Positions 37,312 through 48,501 of a stretch of DNA of 60,000 nucleotides are shown piece after piece. Location of the stretch: contig CAIIXF020000002.1 in assembly GCA_903813345.2 (NCBI GenBank), positions 20,166,455 through 20,226,454 on the forward strand. The letters run 5' to 3'. The stretch is from Owenia fusiformis (taxonomy: Eukaryota > Annelida > Polychaeta > Sabellida > Oweniidae). Each line of letters begins with the position of its first letter. The first letter of the stretch is position 1. The notes under the pieces were generated by a model. The model saw only the letters and a list, made by a program, of their open reading frames with translations. It had not been told where the DNA came from and made no database searches. Position numbers and translations under genes: made by a program.

Positions 37312-37683
37312 TTAATGAATACCTAGCAAGAGCTCAAAAAGTTCAATCATCTATTTATCTCAAAAAGACCTCAAAAACTGAGCTTGAATTAGAAATGTGT
37401 CTTCTAAAATCTTCCTCGCCTGGACCTGATGGAATTCTACCATCACTTATTAGGTCCACTGATCCACTCTTGTATATATTTAACTTATCTTTTAAATCTG
37501 GTATTTTCCCAGACGCCCTCAAATTGGCCAAAGTAACACCTGTATTTAAAAAAGGTGTCACTACAAATCCTTCGAACTATAGACCAATTTCAGTTTTATC
37601 TGTATTTTCTAAATTGTTAGAAAAGCTCATGCACGCCAATCTCACTGGTTTTTTAGAACGTAATATTTTAGCCGCTTGTAAGA

Positions 37684-37800
37684 TTGGGACTTGAGGGGGC
37701 CAATGGGATGCTTTCGGGGGTCACTAAGATGCTTTTAGGGGGCATTGTAGGGCCACTTGGATGCTTTATGATGTTTTAGATGTTTATAATGGTGCTATGT
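37684..37800. repeat. Minisatellite patch inside the LINE
   Basis: Contains GGGATGCTTTCGGGGGTCAC, GATGCTTTTAGGGGGCAT and GGGCCACTTGGATGCTTT in the same order and spacing as the reverse complement of about 1270-1345 in the first minisatellite. It replaces roughly 30 codons of the reverse transcriptase. Confidence 0.8.
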
Positions 37801-39470
37801 AGGTAGAGTTGAATCAACTGATTTGGGGAAAACGAGCATTGGCATAACATTAGATTTTTCCAAGGCTTTTGACACAATTAATCATGACATTTTGATACAA
37901 AAACTTGAATATTATGGCATCAGAGGAATAGCTAAGTCCTGGTTTGAAAGTTATTTAAAAGACCGCAAACAATATGTCACCATTAACAATTATGAATCTA
38001 AACAATCATCTCTAAATTGTGGTGTTCCGCAGGGCTCGGTACTTGGGCCACTATTATTTATTCTTTACATATATGATCTGCCTTTTGTTGCCCCTAATCT
38101 AAAATTTATTATGTTTGCTGATGACACCAATCTTCTTGATAGTGATTATGATTTAAATGAACTTATGACTAGAACTAATGCAAACTTGAATTCAATAGAT
38201 GACTGGATAAAAGCAAACAAACTTTCACTTAATATTGGCAAATCCAATGCTATTCTATTTGGACCCCAAAAAAATCAAACAAATCTGAATCTTAAAATAC
38301 GCAATGAGAACATAAATTTCCGGGAAAAAATTGACTTTCTTGAAATTATTATTGATAAAAACTTGAAATTTAAAGAGCACATAAAATCTGTTGAAACAAA
38401 GATTTCTCGCGTCATTGGTTCTCTTTATCACATTAAACATCTACTTCAAATAGACAGTTTCAAAACAATTTACTACTCATTGATACACTCTCAATTAAAT
38501 TATTGCAACATAATCTGGGGTAACACATTTAAATCATTTTATGATCGTCTACATAAACTGCAGAAACAATTCTTAAGGCTAGCTTTAAATAAGGATAGAC
38601 TTTCTCACTCCGCTCCCCTATTTAAAGATCTTAGAATATTAAATATTTTTGATGTCAACAGATGTTGTACTGGTCAGTTCATGTACAAAATCTTTAATAA
38701 GCACCCCAGTCTTCCAAAAAATCTATTTCAAGACTTGTTTGATATCAACATTAATATTCATCATCATTACACAAGACAATTGCATTATTTTCATATCCCT
38801 AAATGCTCCAAACTTTCCCTTCGCTATCTGGGTCCTAATCTTTGGAATGCTCTACCACATGATATTAAAAAATGCTCCACTCTAAATATTTTCAAATCTT
38901 CATATAAAAAACTACTCATCTATCGATAATGTATAATACCAATTTCATACTATACTGTTGATTTTATACTGGTACCCTATTTTTGTAACATTTTTACATT
39001 GTACATCCTTAGATTAATTGTTAATACCATTTTTATATACCTACATGTAACATAATATAAGTGTTTTCTTTTATATGTAGTCTAGTTGTCATTTTAATGA
39101 TTTCTGTTAAACCGCAACATATACCCACTAGGGTGTCTAGCGGCTTGTTTTTATAGTGTATATTATATAAGAATTATGAAATAAATAATTGAATTGAATT
39201 GAATTGAATTGTTCTCAGAAATTCAAATCTGACTTTAGATTTGACCTTCAATGACCATCTCAATGTCAAAAAAGGTAAAAAAGGTATTTTTTCATCTTGC
39301 TTCAAATTGACTTAATCTTTTTTTCAAAATCATCTACATGTTCTCAGAAATTCAAATATGACTTTAGATTTGACATTTGACCTTCTCAAGGTCAAAAAAG
39401 GTCAAAAAGGTTTTTTTTCAAGTTTAAGTTTGAAATTCAAATCAAATATTGTGAGCAACTAGTTGGTGAC

Positions 39471-40379
39471 ATTTTGTCATGTTAATGCCTTGTTTACTTT
39501 AAATCAATGACTTAAAACAAAAAGCAACATTTACACTCGAGGACTGATAATGGATGGCGTGATAATCTGTGGGTTAGATTGTATTCCCGGGTTGTATTTA
39601 GATATAAATTCAAAATCTAAAAAATCATCAATTATCTTTTTCGTTCAAAGTAAAGTATCACTGGAGTGTGCTTTGAAGAAAAGATCCCATTTGTAACCGG
39701 CCATCTATGTAAGTCGTTAGCATTGCATCATTTTACTTGACTAATTGGAATTCAAAACTTCTTGTAACAACGATGTAAATACCTGTAACCTTGAAACATT
39801 TTGGAAATACCTGAAGCATTTTGGAATATTCGTACACAAAAGTGCTCGTTGCATATTTCAAATATGCATAATTTATTGTTTGAATACAATATATTATATT
39901 TTTGAAAACACTATTTGACTTAATATTATGGGAACATTTTCACTTACGTGTTTAATATTAATCTTTGATTTTCCCATTGTCAAAATAAGTCAGAAACTTT
40001 TCTCAAATTTGAATTTATTTCCAGTTTTCACGAAATTAACTCTAAAATGTGTATGATATGTAAAGTGTTGCTACGTTTACCAAAATGAGTTGCATATAAT
40101 GTAATTTGAGGTAGAAAATTCCAAACATTAAAAAGGTATCCTAAGGGTTAATAGTTAAAATTCGATAGCTGTAAAAACATGCTGCATCTGCTGCATCTCA
40201 TGAACGCTTTATCAGCATCATTATCAACATAACATTGATCAATTAACCTGGTATTCCCACAATGAATCACAGTCTAGTATACATTTGCATGGCTTAGCTT
40301 CCTTGTAAAGATAGATTTCACCCAGCAACATGGAAGTACATTAGTGTGTAGTCTTCACATTCTAAATGTAATAGTAAAG
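39471..40379. other. Upstream region of receptor 4, no ligand found
   Basis: This 0.9 kb is where pairs 1-3 would place a minus-strand ligand or its promoter. No minus-strand frame with TNF-domain or pro-region features is present. Confidence 0.6.
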
Positions 40380-43300
40380 ATGCGAAGTCACGTCCCTATT
40401 TCAATCACTGGAAGTGCATCCATCCCTACCAGACCTACACCAACGTGGGCTGCAATCATAGCATTCCTGGTCATCGGATGTGCGGTGAGTAAAGGGTTAT
40501 TACTATCCATTTATTTTATATAAAACAAAACTGATTCCCGTAATAGTGTCACTACTGCCACATGTACTAATCTTTACCACTGGCGGATCCAAAAGTAAAC
40601 AAAGGAGGGGGCAGAGTCATGATAATGTTCAGGGCCTCTAAATATTTTGGGCCCCTAAAACCAAAAGTTGGTTTTAATAATTTGGCCTAAAACGGCCAAA
40701 TCATGCCCAAAAAGGCCCATTTTTCTAGTTCCATCAAAATGTTGGGGTCCCAAAATTTTTGGGGCCCTAAAGATCTTTCTGGACCAACAAATGCCCCCAT
40801 GCCCCCACCCCTGGATACGCCAGTGTTTACTAAACGTGATCTTCAAATATATTAATATCATCTTATATCAGCTTATTATACAGTTTCATGCTTTCATTTT
40901 TGTACGTGTTGTGTAGTGCATGACATTTTGGTCTTATCCGTTGCTTGTACGGTGTGCTCACTCCTTCCCAACATTGTCTACATCTTCCAGTTTTACACAA
41001 CGAGTGAACTTATGTGCCTAGAAAAGACTTGTTAGAAGATTTGTTTTGTAAAATGTATAAAAAACGAGAAAATTCAGTGAAAAAAGAAGGAGTGATTCTT
41101 GTTTGAAAAATTACATGTGACCCAATTGAGGAAGGCAGAAAATTTCCTATCATGCACCCTGACCTTAAATATAGGAATCACTAAAAGAAGATATTTTCAA
41201 AGAAACTTATTGCAAGGGTCATCAAGTTTGCAAAAACATCAATTTCAATCCGTGGAGTTAAGTTTTCACCTTGATAACCACTTAAAGTGGGAAGTATCGA
41301 TTGCCGAGTCGTATCCAATGATCCTGGGCCTATCGTAAAATGAAAGCTTTGAATATGTTGTTGTCTTTAAAAATGTATCTATTTTCCATGTATGCAACTA
41401 GAATTTGTGCACATACCTTATAACGATCGATAATTGCAAAGGAAAATCCTCTAATTCTTCGTCATAATTTCTCCTTCGACATCCGCCATTTTTTATTAAA
41501 CCGGAAGTTTGTTCTCTGACGTCTGCGCAATGATTTTTCACTTTTATTTCAGATTACGCTTCGGATTCAACATTTAATGCTTTCTAATATTAATTAAGTG
41601 TTTTCTATCAGAAAGATTCCATAAAAAGTCTCACACTATCAGAGATTTTATCGATTCGAGCAGCCAGAAAAATTAGTTTCAATTTCACCCGCTAGGTGTT
41701 TCGACGCCGACTTGGAAAGAATTTGAAAAATCTATGAGTGGGACTCCTTGTATGGACTTGTAGATTCTAAACGATTTGCCAGTTCTACTGGTTGATGAAT
41801 ATTGCCATATTCATACATTTTTATAAAATAGGAATAAGGAAGAAGATGTTGGACCAAACTTCACCCCGATAGCTCAGAAAAGGTAAAATTTCTCCATTTT
41901 TCTCTCCACAGACCTTAGAGCCGCTTTAAAGGAATATTCCTTGCCAGACCCTTTCTCTCTTGATATGGTAGCTATAATCATATATATATAGTTTCCATAT
42001 TTAACAAAACACGGGAAAATGTTTTAATATGGTCAATATTGATCATTTAAAATTCTAGTGCTTATTTCCAGTGAGCTGCCATCTTTTAAGATTTCTTGCA
42101 GGAAGTGATGTCATCAACTCTCAACTTCCATAACCTTGCCCATAACAATATAAGAAAGTAGCACAAAATCACTTCTAGACAAGTGATCATTACTTTCTGT
42201 GCAAAAATATTTTCAGGGCTTGTCAACTTAGAATAATAGAAGAGATTTTCAGAAGGATTAAATAAGATACAAAGTTGAAAAAGAATATTTAGCTGGTTTT
42301 GTAATTCTTAATAGCTCCTCACCTAATGCTATATGCAAAGTTGAGAGTCGATGACATCACTTCCTGTGTGAAATTTTAAAAGATGGCAGCTTACTGGAAT
42401 TGAGCATCACATTTCTAAGTGATCAAATTTGACCATATCAAAACATTTTTGCGTGTTTTGCTAAACATGGCAAGCATATATATGGTTATAGCTACCATAT
42501 GAGGAGAGAGATGGTTTGGCAAGGAATATTCCTTTAAGGAATGACCTTGGGTGCGGTGATTGGTTATATAATGCACTGCAGATATATGAAATACTGTGTT
42601 TGGATTGGCCAGAATAGGACACACCTTGCCTAGGTATTCATAGCAACACATTCTGATACTCATAGCATCTTTCTGTTTCACCTGAAACATCTCAGGGCTG
42701 AGAAGAAATGAGATGTCATGGTTTATCATGATGATAGCAACATCATAACTTTCATTGTGTTGTCTTTGAAACATAGTAATCGGTTATCAGTTCCATCATT
42801 GTGTAACATTAGTACAATACTCTTGATATAATTCTACTTGTACATGTAACTGCACATAGTAATAACTTTACAATTTACATAATATATACTCCTGAAAAAA
42901 TGACTGGTCACATTCTGATTACGTTATGAGTTTTTCTTCAGTTTTGGACTTAAAAATACATACTATACTTATACTACATACTCGTAGAAAGTTCTGTTAG
43001 TTCACTTTAACCGTTTTTGTTTGTTTTAGAATACCGTTAAAAGCAGGAAATCAATGTTATTGGAAACTCCATGCAAAATAGGGAAAGAATACAAAGTTGT
43101 GGCAATAGATGGGCGCATACATTGTAAGTCATGCTCACATTGTGCAAGTGGCGAGTGTATATCCACGCATTGCTATGAATACAGGGATACACAGTGCCGA
43201 AGTGTTGGGCCGAATGAATTCATAGAAGGGGAGGTGTGTTACCCATGTTCTGATTGTGGTAGTAAACGAGAGGTGTTGCAAGGCTGCTCGCGTGATTCTG

Positions 43301-44139
43301 ATACACAATGTGGTGGATGTGTTCTAGGTTTGTTATGTGCTTTTAAATTATTGTATATAAATATAAATAACCGTATCAACAAAGGATTTTCAAGATTTTT
43401 TCGAATGGAGCTGCAATGTAAGACGCGTATTGAGATTGTTCAAATGAAATCAAGACATATAACAAGTGAATAACCATACGCGAATACTGAACGTGCATAT
43501 GTGTATTGAATCAAGTTTTATGGGAAATTGTTTTGAAGGTTATCAATGGGACTTCATGCTAGAAGAATGTCTTCCCGACCCGCAATCCAAAGCTGCAAAA
43601 GGCCATCACCTTGCTGACCAGTCATTTCGTTTGCATATCAACAAAGAAGATTTAACGACTCATCCCGAATCGCAAGACAATGTGACATTCGACTTATTCG
43701 ACGATGTCAGTAAATATGATCCAGGTATACTTTCCATTTTCCATTTCCAGCTATAACAAACGTGATTTCTGTCATTTTAGCATATTGGTGATTTAAATTC
43801 TCGTTTTTACGTTATATTTGCAAAAAATAATATATTGCAAATCATAAGTGAAATAAACTATAAGTTAACCGTTTTGATGCATTGCTGTCACCGTATTCGA
43901 TATCGATGAGCCTAATTTTTGAATTCTTTAATTTTCCAGATCAAGAAAATGGAATGATTATATTTTTGACGATTACACTAGTCGCGATAGTGGTATGTGT
44001 TATTTTCGTTGTCTTGATCATCAAGATGAAGTGCAAACGCCGGTCTTATAAAAATGACCAAAATGGAGACAAGGCGTCTCGTCAAATTTTAATTGAAGGA
44101 GGTGGAAACGCTGTGTGGACCTTAATTAATGTGCAATGA
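40380..44139 (+). CDS. TNF receptor-like protein 4 (unpaired)
   Basis: Four exons: 40380-40484, 43030-43327, 43539-43724 and 43940-44139 (phases 0,1,1); open, 262 residues. Exon 1 has a longer polar N-terminus before the signal core WAAIIAFLVIGCA. Exon 2 has the family cysteine pattern (CKSCSHC, CYPCSDC, GCSRDSDTQCGGC). Exon 3 starts YQWDFMLEEC, then a polar acidic stalk with one sequon (NVT). Exon 4 gives IIFLTITLVAIVVCVIFVVL as the helix and a basic tail of about 38 residues ending WTLINVQ; no death domain. Intron 1 is 2.5 kb and holds two MITEs. AATAAA at 44144-44149 is only 5 nt past the stop, so a later signal may be used. Architecture ties it to receptors 1-3, but it is the most diverged and has no ligand partner. 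Confidence 0.85.
40578..40825. mobile_element. 248-bp GGCCC-rich MITE
   Basis: Terminal inverted repeats CACTGGCGGATCC and GGATACGCCAGTG (one mismatch), with 5-bp duplication TTTAC at 40573-40577 and 40826-40830. The interior is rich in GGCCC/GGGCC words, as in the related copy in receptor 1 intron 2. Confidence 0.8.
41924..42539. mobile_element. MITE with ~200-bp inverted terminal repeats
   Basis: CTTTAAAGGAATATTCCTTG at the left end is inverted at the right end (up to 42539). The arms also share ATGGTAGCTATAA, CAAAACA(C/A)G, AAGATGGCAGC and AAGTGATGTCATC blocks in mirrored order. The 3' arm contributes part of a spurious minus-strand frame. It lies in receptor 4 intron 1. Confidence 0.75.
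42645..42765. repeat. Dispersed repeat copy (also at 25.1-25.45 and 54.13-54.22 kb)
   Basis: Shares TGATACTCATAGCATCTTTC and ATGTCATGGTTTATCATGAT with the copies at about 54137-54216 and, in inverted order of pieces, about 25085-25445. Element class unknown. Confidence 0.6.
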
Positions 44140-47100
44140 ATCGAATAAACATTGTGTAACAGTCAAGCAAAATTACACAATCACCACTGCAAAAAGTACA
44201 GTACTTTACAAAACATGTTCCAAGGGGGGGGGCATCTGGGTGGGTGCCTACTTGGAGCATGTTGTGTCAGGTACTGTAGTTTTTGGATCAATAAGCAGAT
44301 TATTATTAAACTTTCACAACAAAATTCTAATTAAAAGAACTTATTAATTTTGAAATGTCAAAGCAGAATACGCAGGATTGACCGTAATAATCAACTTTTC
44401 CATGGTCCTGTTTTTTGGACACCCTGTACAACTATAAGTTAAAGTACATTTTCTTAAGATAATAAACTAGTAAGAATAGTAAACAAGCATTGAGTCAATG
44501 GATGTCATGTTGAGGTTCATATAATTAACATAAGACGAGAAAGTCTACACCCTCACATGGTCATTTGTTAGCATTGAAAAAATCATCTCTCGACTTGTGA
44601 AGGAACATAAAACTACCTCTGCATAACTGCTCGACCTTGTGACGTGTTGACACGCTATTTTACGATTTTTGATGTAACTTGAAAAGTAGTGTAGCGATTT
44701 TTGTTTATATTTCTGTGAATACTCATGAGCATGGCACGCCTTTTTACGACATTTTGTCTGGTAGTCGGCCATTTTGAAAAATTTACATGTGTGCGATTTT
44801 GGGGTGATTTTGGGGTGGTCTCCATTTTTTGTGACGGCGGTTGGCGATCGGAGGATGGCGGTTGGCGGTTGGTGGTTGGCGGCTCTAACAAATTCTTACA
44901 GCTTCCAATAACTTAACAAGTTTTGTTTGAAGACAGCCCTCAATTTTTTTTCAAAACCATCTTCACGTTTTCTGAAGTTCAAATTTGACTAAAGATTTGA
45001 GATTTGACCTTCAATGACCTTCTCAAGGTCAAAAATAGGTTAAAAAGGTCAAAGGGGTCTTTTTTCAACTTGCTTCAAATTGACCAATTTTTGTTCAAAA
45101 TCATCCACAAGTTCTCAGAAGTTCAAATCTGACTAAAGATTTGAGATTTCACCAGCAATGACCTTCTTAAGGTCAAAAAGGTCTAAAAGGTATTTTATCA
45201 ACTTGCTTCAAATTGACCAATTTTTTTTCAAAATCATCTACAGATTCTCAAAATTCAGATCTGACTATGGATTTGAGATGTTGACTTTTAATGACCTTCT
45301 CAAGGTAAAAAAAGATTTATTATATTGTACAAGTAACTAGGTGGTGACATTTTGTCATGTTAATGCCTTGTCGAAATTTTTTGCTCTAACTTGAAAAGTA
45401 GTGGAGCGATTTTGTTTATATTTGATATGTGAATACTCATTAGCATGGCATACTATTTTATGACATTTGGCTAGAAGGTGGCCATTTTGAAAATGGTCGC
45501 CATTTTGAAAATAGCAGTCGAATGTAAAAGGTATGACTACCGTAATCCAACACCAAATTCGAAAATTCATATTAATACTTTGCACATATGGGGTTCGTGA
45601 TCAACTTTAAAACTGTAGCGACCCTCACTCTGCACGGTAAGCGCAAAAGGTAGTGGTAGCGTTAAAAGGTTTACGAGTGAGTGGAAGAATCGTCACATTA
45701 TTACTGGGTCCGTGTTGTGGTTGTATACGCTCTCAAGGGTTTCACAGACATGATTTGTTGAATGGCAAAATGGCCGAATATGTCGCACTGCGACATAAAA
45801 CATACACCTAACTGACAAAACAGATGATTTAGTTTAAATATAAATGATAACATAGTTATGGGTTTATTCACAATGTGATTATAAAGTGAGTATAGTAATG
45901 AACAATCACACACATAGTGTGGAAATATATATGAATAAAAGTTCTGATATTGTGACACCTGATTGATAATGGTGCAGCGTTACTCAATGGCAACGGGTAC
46001 CCATATTCAAGGATTACGCACAAAGGTGGATCGTTATGCAACTAAGATCCCTGATATGTAGTTACAATTATATACATAGTATTTCCCATCAAGTACAATA
46101 CATACTTAAGTAAGATTACATAGTTACCAAGAAGCTGATACTGCAAATACACATTACTGAGCTCATATTCATAAATACTACATTAACTGCACATATAAAC
46201 TATAACATACAATACTTTCATCTGGGAGAGTGTGTGACACAACTGGTGACCAAATAAACATACATTGCAATATGTATGACTTTGCAACAACCTATGACAC
46301 AATGTAAGACCGACTGGCATATCAACGTAACATCATGTAGTCACAAGCTTGGGTGAAACATACCAAATAATCACTATAACAATAACTTGTACAACATTTG
46401 ATTCAACATACTAAGTAGTGATAACAATATATACATGACTGCTCATTATGTAACATGCTAGTAAAATTAATGTCATATAACATGTGGATGCATGTTATGT
46501 AGTAAATGATAAATCATGAAACTGTATACCCAAGTTGGTAGTAGTACATCACCAACTTATAATATTCCATGACACAACATAGGGGTGGGTGCAACGACTT
46601 GTATTCCCTTTGGTAATATTGGGTGAAACAAATTGTATCTCCCTAGGGTGGCTTTGGGGAAAGCCATACATGCATACAGTATATAAATTATAGTACGACC
46701 TTAACGCAACAATACAATAAAACCGACGCTCCAACCATCAATAAACAATAGAATAGTTCAAGTCCAAAACAAGTATCAGGCTAGACCATAAACCAGGGTT
46801 CCAACAGGGTTTAACTCAACACAATCATCTATCTGATACTAACTGTTGCCCAACAGTAAGAATTGAACTCCATAAGCCGACTATATACAAGCCATACATT
46901 ACGTAACATACAGCTGCACAGGGTAGTTTGCAGTGTACCAAAACATGATCAATCTAGGTATTGATCATACACAATGCAAACCAAATCTAGGTCAAATAAT
47001 TCCAATCTGCTTTTGCATGAACAAGTCAAATCAAAATCTAAATGTTATCCTTTCCAATTTCGCCGCACTCAATACATAGAGTGCTCACAACTCGAAATGA

Positions 47101-47633
47101 GGTGTAGGGTGTCCATCTACATGAGCTATTTGCATCAGCATATGAGTGGTTGGTGGTTGGTGGTATGTAATTCGCCATCTGACGTGCTGACACTTGCAAG
47201 TCATGCGGGAGGGGTGAACCTCAAACTTCAAGCCTGATTTGGGGGTCAGACTTCGTGCAGATCCTGTTGTAATCACCTCATGTGGACGGACGACTTACTG
47301 GTGTAAATCGTGAGACAGTTTAGACACCTCGACGGTCAACAATAGCGACATTTTGAGTGAAGATAGCGGAGCAAATCACGAATGATTTACTCGAAAAACA
47401 AACGATGGCTACCTGCCTTATGCACATGCGCACCTGCGCAGCGACCTTCATAAATTACGAACTTATGTAAATCCACAAAAACAGCCATAACTTCGCCAAT
47501 ACGGGGCCGATTGCAAAGTTTAAAGTACCTATAGAAAGCTGATTTTATGTTTTATGTGCATATCCTACTAGATTAATGATAAAACATAGTAAACAGGGTG
47601 AAATATAGACCAGAAAACTACGACAGTAACCTT
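44140..47633. other. Intergenic after receptor 4
   Basis: No gene recognised. A direct repeat of about 120 bp (44664-44780 and 45373-45490; shared TAACTTGAAAAGTAGTG and GGCCATTTTGAAAA) brackets the element copy at 44816-45348. From 45.5 to 47.6 kb only AT-rich unique-looking sequence is seen. Confidence 0.5.
44816..45348. mobile_element. 5'-truncated copy of the GTCACCACC-type element
   Basis: Starts at TGGTCTCCATTTTTTGTGACGG, lacking the left end, runs through diverged units with GACCTTCTCAAGGTCAAAAA and ends in GGTGGTGAC (45340-45348) followed by the same ATTTTGTCATGTTAATGCC as the copy at 39.47 kb. Confidence 0.65.
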
Positions 47634-48501
47634 TTTTTTTATTCCTTCATTCTTATTATTGTGTACATGTAAATGTAAATATAAATATGTACATGTAAAT
47701 GTAATGCAATTAATAATATAAATAAAATTTACGTAGACAAAAAAATACACTTATAGTTATGTTGTAAATGTATGTTGACTAAATGAATGTTGAATAAAAT
47801 TGCAATTGTTGTTGATTGTTGATTGATAAAAGAATGAGTAAGAATAAAGTGTATGTAAAACCAATGCAAGGGATGTGCTTTCCTATCCTATTTTGATGCT
47901 GTTTACTATATGTTGTAAAGGGATCTACAATGTTTTTATTTACTGCTTGAATATCTTTTGAGCAGTTTTCCATGCTTTGTCATGGGCTTCTAACTTGTTA
48001 TTCTTCTCTGCATTGCTTCTGCTTATGATTTCCTGGGCTTTAACATATTTCTTGAGGCCTGTCATATTTGGTGGTTTATTGTCTAATTTGTTGAGATAGA
48101 TGTAGTGTTTAACCAAGAGTAGCGTCAGGTTTTCTCCTAAACTGGTGTTCTCTCCTAGGAAGTATTTTGCTCTTGTCAGGTTTTGTATTTGACACAGTTG
48201 GGTGACCATCTCTATGAATGGTTTGACAGCTATACATTCGTATAGACCATGTTCGATGGTATCCTGTTTGTCTTCTTTACACAATTCACATTGTGGGCTT
48301 GTTTTGATTTTCATATTGTGTAGCATTTTGTTGAAAAATATTGTTCGAAGTAATATTCTATATTGGAAATATCTCAGTTTTGTTTCCTTTGTTGTTATGT
48401 ATATTCTACAGTAGTTGCTTTTCCAGTTTATATTTGTGTTGTCTATCGCCTTTTCCCATAGTTGTTGTTGTTTTATTGGTTCTTCAGTGTGGCTTTTTTA
48501 T

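Larger units (their letters stand above)
29621..38929 (+). pseudogene. LINE ORF2: endonuclease and reverse transcriptase, disrupted
   Basis: Three coding pieces. 29621-30720 carries the C-terminal part of the APE-type endonuclease (VIYKPPGVD, IMGDFNIDLL, TLIDNIFTN, DISDHFPI) and the linker. 37316-37690 continues in frame across the TTAA target (codons for KCF then NEYL) with SSPGPDG and NPSNYRPISVLSVFSKLLEK. 37807-38929 holds SIGITLDFSKAFDTINHD, VPQGSVLGPLLF and the catalytic FADD (MFADDTNLL), then the C-terminal LGPNLWNALPHDIKK. The missing N-terminus and the patch that replaces about 30 residues between RT blocks make it non-functional. Confidence 0.78.
29621..39210 (+). mobile_element. 5'-truncated CR1/L2-like LINE holding nested insertions
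   Basis: Begins abruptly inside the endonuclease domain and ends after a 3' UTR with a (TTGAA)n tail at 39187-39210. It is inserted in the GTCACCACC-type element and is itself interrupted by the piggyBac element (30721-37311) and by a minisatellite patch (37684-37800). Without these insertions it is about 2.9 kb. Confidence 0.75.
29025..39470. mobile_element. Non-autonomous element with GTCACCACC ends, split by a LINE
   Basis: The left end GTCACCACC (29025) forms a hairpin with AGTGGTGACATATTGT; the right end GTTGGTGAC is at 39462-39470. The interior is diverged direct repeats of a unit with TCAAATCTGACTTTAGATTT and GACCTTCTCAAGGTCAAAAA. The interior stops at 29620 and resumes at 39211 (GTTCTCAGAAATTC), with the LINE between. 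A second, 5'-truncated copy is at 44816-45348; a relative with GTCCCCACC ends is at 48502-50149. Confidence 0.65.
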
